A stretch of DNA of 64,000 nt from assembly GCF_000159095.1 (NCBI RefSeq), contig NZ_GG666296.1, positions 336,720 to 400,719 on the forward strand, given 5' to 3'. The number at the start of each line of letters is the position of its first letter. Position 1 is the stretch's first letter. Both the position numbers and the translations under genes were made by a program. Positions 1-12,000 of this stretch are shown one piece after another. The notes beneath the pieces were generated by a model. That model saw nothing but the letters and a program-made list of their open reading frames with translations, did not search any database and had not been told where the DNA came from. This DNA is from Anaerococcus tetradius ATCC 35098. GTDB taxonomy: Bacteria; Bacillota; Clostridia; Tissierellales; Peptoniphilaceae.

Positions 1-2
1 TC

Positions 3-3000
3 GAATACAAACTCTCTCTAACAAACATAAAAGAAGAAAACACAGAAATCTATCTCGACTACTACAAGGCAAGCGACAAAGGCTTCGCCCTCCAAAAAGA
101 ATACTCAACAAAAATCCCTTACCAAGAAAAACTAGACCTAGACCTACCAGCTTCCTACATCCTAAAACTAACAGTAAGAAGCAAGGTAAACAAAAAAGAT
201 ACGAAGATAGAAAAATACGCTATAAACTCCAGAGAAGTAAAAAGCCCACGCTTCGTAAAAGAAGAAGAAAAATCTTCAGACGATGACGAAGCTCATTCGA
301 AGGAAGAAAAGAAGAAAAAACAAGCCGAAGAAAAAGCCAAGGCAGATGAAGAAAAAAGAATAGCCAAGGAAAAGAAAGCTGAGAACAAAAAGGCCGCCGA
401 AGAAAAAGTTAAAGAAGAAAAAGAAAAAAAGGCTGCCGAAGCGAAGGCTAAAGAAGAAAAAGAAAAAAAAGACGCAGAAGCAAAGAAAGAAGAAGCTAAG
501 AATAAGGAACAAGAAAATAAGGATGTAGATAATCCATCCAAGCCTAAAGATCAAGCTTCTAACAAAGACAAAAAAAATAGCCAAACTGAACTTCTTGTAA
601 AGGACTCTGATGGCAATGTAATTCCTGTTGAAAATGAAAAGGAAAAAAATCAGCCTACAAAAACTGATAAAGAAAAACTCAGCCCTCTACAATTGAATAG
701 AAATGCCTTGCTTACAAAATTAAAAACTGATAAAAAACTAAATGACAATAGCAAGTCAGCTATTGAAGAGTTAACAAGCAAACTAGAAGCCTACAATACA
801 GGTGAATTAAGCAAGGAAGAAATATTAAAATCTATCAAAGCTATTAGAGAAAAATATGAACTAGAAAAGTCTGACCTTGAATCTTATATAGACTATATCC
901 TCTCTGGGCTAAATCAAAATTCAAATCCGGCTGCAAAACTAGATACTGAGGAGATAATTAAATTTGCTTATTCCGAAAAATCATCAGCTCCCAAAAAGGA
1001 AGATAAAAAAAATGATGTCAAAAATTCTGACAAGTCTATAATAAAGAAAATTAAGAGTGGTCTAGCAAATATCCTCGGCACAAAAGACGAAAAGTCTATG
1101 ACAGACTTAGAAAAAGCAGACAAAGAGCTCAAAGACGCCATAGCCAAGGCCAAGGACATCTACGAAGTCCAAGTGGTCTTAAATAAGATTGGTGAAAAAT
1201 ATAAGCTAAGTCAAGAAGACCAAGAAAAGCTTATGAGGGACAATGACTCTCAAATTAAGTCCCTAGTTGAAAAAACTAGAAAAGATAATTCCATCTTTAG
1301 GATTTTTAGAACAGCTGACCCATTAGAAGGCAAGAAGTTTAACCTAAGAACAGTTTACAAAACTTCAAACTCCTTCGGCCCAATCAGAGTAGGACAATTC
1401 TTTGATATCAAGCTTGATAATAAGCTTACAGTCATAGATTCAACTAGCCTAGCAAATGTAGTTAATCCAAAAACTGGAGATATTCTAGCAAGACCAGAAT
1501 ATATACCAGCTACAAATACAATTAGGTATGAGGTAGTTAAGAGAATTTCAGAAAACCTAACCATTCCACTAAACATACCAGTTGATTATAATATTAACTA
1601 CATCCGTAATAATACTGAAAAGCCAATTCCTCAAGACGAAGGCTTTGAAGTAGAAAACTTCGTATCAGGACTTGGGGTTACAGAAGCAAAATCAATCGGT
1701 AAGTTCAAAGTAGACAAGGATGGTAATATAGCAGGCTCAATTATAGAACCTGGCAAGAAAGACCAATACCAATTCTTTGAAAATGGTGCCAACTACAGGG
1801 TAGAGATGCAAGCCAAATCTTCTCCTATAGTAGATAATGGCAAACTTACAGCCATCGACTGGACTGTATCATTCTTCTCTGACCACTACCTAGATAGTGA
1901 TGAAATCGCCCTTAGAACCAACTTCACCATAGTTGATGGATCAGGACTAGAGAAATTTGACAAGATTTACCTAAATGGTGAAGAACTTAAAAATATAGAA
2001 GACAACAATATGGGTGATAAGCTCCTAATTAAGGATTCCAAACACCACAAGGCAGACCGTCATCTAAAACAATACACCTACACCTTTAGGACAAAAGTAG
2101 AAAACCCTCAGTCCTTCTACGCTATAGATATATCTGCCATGTTGGCAGGAAGTCTTCTAACCAAAAGCGAGAATAGAATTGGTTCGGCAAGGCTTATATC
2201 CCAAGGATATCCAGAAGAAAAACTCCTAACCCTCACACCTAATAGGGCTTCTGCTAACAACAGGACAACCATCAAGGGTGAATTTAGGAGCGAAGATTCT
2301 ATGGTTTGGAAAATCACTGATGAGGTTTCATCTGGTGATGATGGTAGTTTGCCACTAGCCACTAGGACCTTGAGCAAAAACCAATTAGTAAATCCTTGGT
2401 ATGACACTATAAAAACTGCCCATTATGGTTTGGATAGTGAAGGAAGGATGGTCCAGTTAGGTAAAACTACTCCATTATCAGAAATCCCAACCCAGGGAGC
2501 AAATCCAGCCCAAAACCAAAAACCTGGGACCATAGCAGTCTACCAAGTAGAAACTAGAAAAGTACCAAGCTCAACAGAAAAGACCTATGAATTAGGTGGA
2601 GTAAATATCTCCCTCTACAAAGACCTCAAGGCAAAGATGACTTGGGAGATGAGAGGTATCCTAAATGAACCACCTACATCAAAACTTAAAATAGAATCCG
2701 GTGGGGAAACTTTCAACCAAGATGTCAAGGTGCCATTCAGAAAAGTTGATGACTTGTTTGAAAAAGACTTCTCTCTAGAAGGCATAAAGCTATTTAAGAT
2801 AGGAAACAATGGAGAAGTAGAAAGGTTGGCTCCAAAATTCAGCCAGACCTTTGAACCAGACCGCATAGATAAGGGAAATAAGACTTATACCTTTGCGGAA
2901 AGATTTGTCTACTACAACGACTACACAAAGACCTACGAGATTCGAAACTCAATAAGGGAAAAAACCAATAAGAAAAATGGTTCTTTTACAATCAAAAAGG

Positions 3001-6000
3001 TTGACGAAAAAGGCAACCCTCTAGCAGGAGCGGTATTTAGACTCCAAAGCCCTGACAAAACTTCTATCGATAATATCACAACAGGTGAGGATGGTAGGGT
3101 TACAGTATCAGATGTTGAACCTGGTAGCTACAGCCTACACGAGATAACTGCACCAGTAGGCTATATTCCAAATTCTGATAGTAAGCAGGTTATCATAAAT
3201 GATGCTGGCGAAACAAACAACCAACCGACCTACCCAACTGAATATAGACAGAATGACGGCGATGACGGACACTTTATGAACGCCATGGACTATGCCAAGG
3301 TATCTGCCGATAAGAGAAGCGTAGACTATTATGTCTTCCTAAAGGCAAAGGCAGATGCCGATGGCAAGAAAACCAATAAGAACACCAGGTTTTTTGCAAA
3401 CATAAAGGGAGCAAACACCTTCAATGCAGAAATCTACGATGTAAGCCCAGACAAAAGGGATGCTCTCAAAAAGGCTATGGAAGACCAGACAGCAGATGAG
3501 GCTATCAAAAGTCTAAACCTACAAAAGATGACTAATAATGGTGTCGCAGCTGGAAATGAAATATCAAACACCTTTGGTAATGACGCATACATCGAAAATA
3601 CTCCTCCTAACTGGGGTCAGGGTGTTATAGTGAAAATACCTGAAGCCAGACTAAATGATTCATGGGGTTATTTGATAAAAATACCAGGAACTATTAATTC
3701 GACAAATATCAACCCAAGATATGCGTGGTTTGTAGACTTACCTTATGTCGATCAGATTGCTGGGAACTGGCAGTTAAACAGATCAGACCTTAATATCGAC
3801 ATAAACAACACCCAAAAAACTGAAGATGTCATAGAAGTGGTCAACAAAAAGGCAGCCTCCCAAGAAATCATCATCCAAAAGGAAGATAGGAGGGAGAATA
3901 ACCTTAATGGAGCAGAATTCACCCTCTTTACCCTAGACGGAAAACCTCTAAGAGTAGGAAGAACTGACCAAAAAGGTTACCTAAACCTCGGAAAATGGTC
4001 ACCTGGAGAATACGAGCTTATCGAAACTGACTCACCAGATGGTTACTACGCACCACCAATCCACTTCCACGTCAAAATATCAGAAAATGGATCTATAAAA
4101 TACGAAGCCAGAAATGAAAACGAACAAAGCGTTGCAGCTGGTAACTACTATTGGATAGAGCAAAAACTTGTAAATAACCCACAAGAGAGTAAACCAAAGA
4201 TTAAGGTCAACAAGGCTCAAATAGACCTAGTAGAAAATGGTTCTGGTAGGAGAGGTGGAATCTGGGAAGGTTTTGAATTTGAAACATTCAGAATGGAAGC
4301 AGATATAACTGCCCAAGCAGTAGTAGCAGGTCAGACCCTTGATATCCAATTGGATAAGAGATGGGATTTATCAAGACTTGCTTCAAAAAGTCTACCAGAA
4401 ATCAAAGACAAAACCTCAGGAGAGGTTGTAGCAAAGCCATACATTAATAGGCAGACCAACCTTATAACCTATGTCTTTACCGAAAAGGCAGATGGATCTA
4501 CTGTAGACATGAAGATAAACCTTACAGGTCTATACCCATCACCTTTTGATGTAACTACCAATGACAAGACCTACACCTTCCACAACACAATCAACCCATC
4601 AGGAACTGTGGGAGATCCAAACAACGAGAGAAAAGATTTTGATAAGACATTTACAGCCGACTATGGTGACTTCGTCTTTAAGTGGGATGGTTTTAGATAT
4701 AATAAAAATGGTAAAGAAAACCCAAGATGTAACACCACCACACCAGCCTACTCCTTGGCCCTTACAGAAACTAGGGCTGATGATAAAGGTGTACCAAAAA
4801 CTGCAAAAGGTCTTATCTATTACAATCCATACGCAAGTAAAAAGATTGATGGAACAAATACCTTTAACGTCGACTGGCAAGCAGTAGATAACGGTCTATC
4901 AGCATCTGTAACTGACAGACATAGGTATGGTAGGCCAATGAAACTATCTAGAGTAAGAATCTACAAGGTTACAAGATTCGACAGGACAGGAGATATCTAT
5001 GATGGATCTCACATAAGTCTTATGCCACACTCTATGGGTGTTCAGCCAGACCAAGATCCAATCAACTACAATCTCGTAGCAGACTTAAAAACACCTGGTT
5101 CAACTGCCTTTTTAACCCAAGGTTCCTATGGTATCAAATATGATCAAAACACCCAATATTCGGGAGCCTTGCTAGGTCAAGATAGACAGGCAGCACCACT
5201 GCAAATCAGCTTGCCAAACATCCAAAATAGAGAAGGTTATGTAATAGAAACAGAATTTGATATTACAGATCCACATAATTACATTGAATACTATAGACAA
5301 TTCACCATGGAGCAAGTCGGTGGCGGTAAGATGGCGAGATTCTACACCCAAAAATCTGGTGACTCTTCAGCCCAATCCGACCAAGTCCAAGTAGCTATAC
5401 CAAAGATTTACACACAAATCCTCGGAGTAAAAAATAGTCACTATGAAACAGGTCATTTTGAACTAACAAAAATCGACCAAATTACAAGAAAACCAATCGA
5501 TGGCGTTGTCTTCATCCTAAGGAATGAAAATGGAGAACAAGTAGCCAAGAGAACCGACGCCTACGGCAAGATTTATTTCGATAAAATCAAGCCGGGTACC
5601 TACACCCTAGAGGAAACTCAGCCAAAACAAGGCTATGCAGAAGAATTTAGAAGGTGGTCGGTAGAAGTCGATACAGCAGGTAATACCATTATAACCCAGC
5701 TATCCTTTGGTCATAATGAGCCAATCTATGATGGCAAGCTCACTGTCGAAAACAAACTAAAGGATGCAGGCTTCAAAATCCTAAAAAGAGGCGAAGATGG
5801 TAAACCACTAGCTGGCGCAACCTTCACCCTAACTAAGATTGTAAAAGAAGGACAAAGTCCAATAGTTAAAACCGCCACATCACAAGCTGGAAGTGGTGAG
5901 GTTAAATTTGAAAACGTCGGGGATGGTGAATACTACCTCGAAGAAACCAATCCACCAGCAAGCTACAAGAAGCTAAATGACAAGTGGAAACTAATAGTAG

Positions 6001-9000
6001 CGAAAGAAGATGGCAAGACAAAGGTAAAAATCTACAAGGTAACAGGTAAGAAAAACCAAGCTGGAATCACTAACTTTGGTCTCCTAGATGGTATGGAAAA
6101 TGTCGATGTTTACTCCAGAGCCACAAGCGACTGGAAAAATGACGACAACAGAAGGACCGACTACCACGGCAAGAGCCGTACTCCAAACAAGTTGGGAGCT
6201 AAGATAGTTGGTATAGATCGTAGAAAAAGGGAATTTGTAACCAGGTTTGTTATAAACCCAGAAGCAAATCCATTAACCACCTACCTAGCAGCATCAATCT
6301 ACAGGGAAAGACCGGGTCATAACAATATGACTTGGTATGATGGCAACGGAAGTCTAGACAAATCTGTAATAAGAATTTACAGCCTAGACAAACCAGTTAC
6401 TGGCTCAGTCCACCTAGCAGAAGTAAATGCGAATACAGCTCATGATATAAGCAAACAATTCTATTCAAGGAAGCTTGTAAATGTAAAAGCTGGTGAACCT
6501 CCTAGGCTCAAAATTTCCTTACTAGATAGTGATGAAAAAGAAAAAGCTGCAAGGCAGGGCAAATTAAAGCCCGAAGATGAAAAGGTCTTAGCCGGAAAAA
6601 TCAATGAACTATCTGGAAAGCCTATCATAGTAGAAGTAAGGACATCCTACTCTGAGGAATACGGAGAGATAGGTCTAGGTATGGACCTTGAAATGGAAGG
6701 CCAAATCTATTGGAAATCCGACTACTATGAAAGAGCAGATGGAGTAGTAGAGGCGAAAAAAGACGACAGTACGGATATCCTATCCTATGTTGGAGATGAC
6801 ACCCTCATAGTAGATAATGAAAAGAAAAGAGCGACCTTCAAGATTAAGAAACTATCTAAAGAGTCAAAAAACCCAATAGAAGGAGCCCTATTCAACCTCA
6901 AAAACAAGGATAGTAATACTCCAGAATACGATCAGACATCAAAATCAGACAAGAATGGTGATTTAGCCTTTGATAGACTAGTAGCAGGAACCTACACCCT
7001 AACAGAAGTAGAGCCAGCCCCAGGTTATCAAAAGCAAAACACAACTTGGACACTCAAGGTAAGTGACGATCCAAGCTCGCCTGATGGCTACAAGATGGAA
7101 ATGACTGCGGATAAGGAAGATAGCCAAGAGCCTGAACCAGGCCCAGGACCACAACCACCTGAGCCACAACCAAATCCAAACCAAGATGAATTGGACAAGA
7201 TTAAGGCGACCCTCGTAAATGTAGAGCTAGATCCTAATACAGATGTTGATCAGTCTATTGGTTTAACAATAGAGGATTATGATTGGAAAAAGACAGTAAT
7301 CACCATAAAAGATGCTGACGGAAGTGAGGTTCGTCCAAAGCAATTTAGTAAGGAAGGTAATAGACTAACTTTCGGCGTCCATTATCTAAAAGGAGACGCC
7401 TTCAAAGGCCCACTCACCCTTACAATTAAGGACTCTAGGCTTACAGGCGGAGAATTGACCCATACAATCAACTTCAAGGGCCAAACTCCTCAACCACCAA
7501 AGCCAAAAGAAAAGTTCAAGGTCGATGACAGCCATCAAAAGGCAGTTGACCCAACAGATGAATTCCAACCTACAGGTATATACACCAACAAGAAAGAAGG
7601 AAGCTTGAGTGCAACAGATGAAAATAATAATACCATTGAGGTTGAAAGAAGAGATGACGGAGAAATTTATGTAAAACCAATGACCTACGTCGATGGACCA
7701 ATTACAGTAACAATTGGTCATGGTGACCTAGATAATGGTTTCCATAAAAGCATAATCCAGGTCAATGGTCATACAGTAGGTAAACCGGACTGCCTATCCA
7801 TAAGAGGTCAATCAAACGAACTTAAAAGAACTAATGTATACCAAGATACAGGCTTTAGTATTTTAGGAAATAGAGATGGTGCTTCTATCACCATAACAGA
7901 CGAAGATAGTAAGGCCTATAAGCTATGGAGTGGGGGATCATATGACGATACCTTCTATATAGATGATCAAGGAAATTTAATTATATATCCTGGCAAGTTC
8001 CTAAATGGTCCACTCACCTTACAAGTAACATCTCCTAAACTAAAAAATAGTCCACGAACCTACAAGATAAATGTAGAAAATCAAACAGAAAATGGACCTG
8101 ATGATACAGTTTATGCAGGCAAGCTTTACCTAGTCGGTAAGCCTACTGCAATAAATATAGGATCTGACCAAAGACCTGGCCTAAGCCTAAATAACATCAA
8201 CAAGCTAAGCTTTAACACCAGTAGCCAAGCATCAAGCCAAGGCAAGGATTTTACTATCGAGTTAAAAGATGAGGACAACAATCCAGTTGCTTGGAAGCTT
8301 GACACTGCTAACAACTTCCTAATATCCCCATCTGCTGATGTAGACGGTCCTATCACCATGACTATTAGATCAAATAATGCTAATAAGATTGTTGCTGACG
8401 ACGGAAGCGAAGCGTCTACCTATACAGTTGATATAGACATAAGTGGTCATAGGAAAGGTGTCGATGACAACAAGTCAGGTCTAAAAATCCTTGGCACACC
8501 AAGTACACTTACAAACACAGATACCTACCAAGATACCGGTTTGTATTACCAAGGTGATGTCAGAGATATAGCTTCTATAAATATAGTAGATGATGTAGGT
8601 CAAGTAAGAAAAATTTATAGGATAAAGAATGGCAGATTTGAACTAGACCCAGGCACTGATGTAGATGGACCACTAACTGTTACATTCAGTTTCAAGAATG
8701 GCAAATCACAAACATTTGAGATTAAAATTAAGGATAGTGTTACAGGCAGGCTCCACGAAACAGGCGTGGATGACTACCCTGGTGATGACACAAAGATTAT
8801 AAAAGACCAAGATGTTGAGCTTCAAAAGGGTGTTGATAACCAATATACAGGCTATAGGGTAACGTCCCTTAACACAGACCCACCAAGCTTTGAATTTCGT
8901 GATGCAAATGGCACAGAATTAGGTGGTTATTGGGATAGCAGAACAGGTAATGTATATGTAAGCATACCAGCTACTGCCAGAGGCCCACTAACAGTTACAG

Positions 9001-12000
9001 TCAATTCCAAATCACTAAAAAACGGCCAATTCCAAGTGCCTATTGGTAAGAGGTACAAACTCCAAAGAGTCGAAAATAGAGATTTAGTAAATGTAACAGA
9101 CACTCAACACTGGGCAGATTACATGAACTTAAAATCGGCTATTATTTCTGGTGATACAAATGGTACTAACCTAAAGGCAAGGATATTCTTAAACCCATTG
9201 TTCGATGAAACCAACGGCAAGGGTCCAAACAGAACCACACGACTAACCATCAATAAAAATGGTGCAAGAGACTTTAAGCATAGAATTTATTGGGTTAGAA
9301 AGATAGCCAAGAGAACAATCAATTGGACAACAGGTTCAATATCAACAAATTACGATGTGAAAGAAGTAAAAGATAATAGTACACCACCAGGATATGGGTC
9401 AGGTATAGTGTCGGTAAATGATACAACTGAATCGATATCATTTGACTTCCCTAAGAAATACAGCAAAAATGACTGGGACGGGGACGGATTTATAGTAGAG
9501 TTTACAGCAAATTATCCAGCCTCAAGTATAGATGAAACAAATGCTCAGACTAAGCATGTGGACTACACTTGGATAACAAATGACAATCCTGGCCAATTTC
9601 CAGATAAGATTGTCGGCAAACTCGGTTTTGAAAAAGTCAAAGACACCACAGGTGCTCGTTCAGCCTTTAATGGACCTATCTATCCAATGGCAAGTCGTTC
9701 TGCCCTTATGACAAATAGGACCTATGGCATCCAAGCTATAAATCCATTTGCAGATATGGCTAGGTTTGCTATGGCAAGGTCAATAGAAGAACAAGCCATG
9801 GCAGAGCCATATGTAGAAAGAAGGGAAAGAAGCCTTGAAGACGATTACTCTACAAATAGCTCTTACAAAGCTAGGTCAGCAGAAGCGAGCGAGCTAAGTG
9901 ATGGCAAGCCAACAGCAGGCAAGGATTCAAGGTTTGAATTTGATATTAATTCTAAATCAGCCAAAATCTACAACAAGAAAGTAGGTGTGGAACTTCAAAT
10001 CAACAAGATGGGCTATACAGGTAAGCCACTCCAATTTGCCCAATTCACTATGGAAAGACTTGCCAAATATGACCCTACAACGAAAACCTACAAAAAAGAT
10101 GAACCAAGATTTAAGGTAATGCCTGAAACTCCATCAACTGAGCAAGGTGTAGGTAAAGATGTATTTGTTTCAGATGAAAATGGACAAATCAAAATCAAAA
10201 ACCTAATTCCTGGTAAGTACGAACTAACTGAAATCAAAGCTCCAGATGGATACAGGAAGCCAAAGAACCCATGGCTAATAGAAGTCAAGGAGAAAAATGG
10301 TAAGCTTGTAATCGAACAAACCCCTCCAGGCAAGACCAAGGAGGCCTTCGTAGATGAGATGTCTGCTGCAACCATCAAACCAGGTGGTCCAACTTCAACA
10401 GCAGCCAAGATCCTATCCTACAAGCTAATCTCAATCGACCCAGAAAAGAGAACTTTTGTTTATAGGTTCTTCATCAACCCAGAAGGTATGAAGAATGACG
10501 AAGAATACTCATTTGACTTTAAGCCAGGTGGAAATAGGTTTATCTTCGCAGATGAAGCCAAATCAGCCACAAATCCTAATGGCAAGGAAGGTATCATGCT
10601 CAACTATAGGTCTACCTATAGGGTAAAGAACCCAGCCTTGTATGAGAAAAATGAGCTAAACTTAATCAACCTCAAAAACGAGGATATTGAGCTTATCAAT
10701 ACAGCTAGATTTAGGCCATTCCGTTATGGTTTCACCCAGGACTTAATCAACATCAAAAATTCTGGAGTAAACAACGGACCTGCAGTAGGCTACATCATAG
10801 ACCTAGAAGGTTCCTACACAGAAGGCGCCTTAGAAAAGGGCAATGAAAATCTCCAGTTAGACTTCTGGTTTGGTACAATAGAAAGACCAGAAAATAGCAG
10901 AGATTTAGGAAATGATAAATTTGAAGTAAGCGGGGGTGATGGCCACAAGATAGGTCACGAGGTAGAAAACCAAGCTGGCACTAACAAATCAGACCAGTTT
11001 GTAGTAAAACCATGGAATAAGGAATTCTGGGGAACTAAGGAAACTATTAATGGTAAAGAAGTTCGTGAAGGTGAGTGGAGGACCACTAGGGATGGTAAGG
11101 AAAAAATCTACCATATCACGACTCCATTACAGCCACTCTTCCAGGCTCAGTCAAGTCAGGAGGTAGGAGCAAATGGTCTTGATGTAATCAATGCCGGCCT
11201 AACCTACAACATGGCTATGACCAAGGAAGCCCATGATAACTCTGATCCGAACCATCCAGTAAGAAGGCTAGAAGGTGCTGTCTTCCAACTTCAAAGGAAG
11301 GAACTTGGAGAATATAAAGATATCCAAGGTTACGCCCTAGCGACTGCCTTTAACGGTTTCGTAGGTTTCAACAACCTAAGACCAGGCGAGTATCAGATTA
11401 TAGAAATCCAGCCTCCAAAAGGCATCGATCCAAAAACTGGCAAGTCCATCAGCTATCGTAAGATTAATGGACCAGTCATGCAATTTACCCTTACTTCAGG
11501 CTCTAGGGAATCAAAAGTTTTGGGGCCAGATGGTAAGCCGTATGTCCGTCAAGGTAGGTTTACAGTTACCTACAGACATCCAATGTTTGTAGCCAATGAT
11601 GAAGTTATAGACGATCAAGGTAACAAGAAGGAAGGCGACGTAACGAATCCTGAAGGTCAAATCCCAGACTATGTAACCCACGCCACCCAGCACTTTGGAA
11701 AAGTTCTAAACGTTCCAGCTGGCCAAGGTAAGATCGAGGTCAACAAAACTGGAGATGACGGAAAACCACTAAATGGTGCGAAATTCAGGATAACTAGGAT
11801 TTCAGCCCTAGGAAAGAAGGATGACGAAGACCCTGATTCCAAATCCAAGGTCAAGGTCAAGGTAGAAGAAGAACAGCTAACCCACGCTGTCAAGCTTGAC
11901 GATGAGGGTAAGATTATAGCTAACTACACCTACACGCCAGGTGATGAGGATCACCTAAAACCAGGTCAACAAATCAAGCATGGTTTTATAAGATTTGACC

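Noticed and set aside
276-584. Long reverse-strand open frames opposite the start of the adhesin
   Set aside because: They are the complement of an A/G-rich Lys/Glu tract and translate to strings of F, S and L with no start signal; they are shadows of the real gene.
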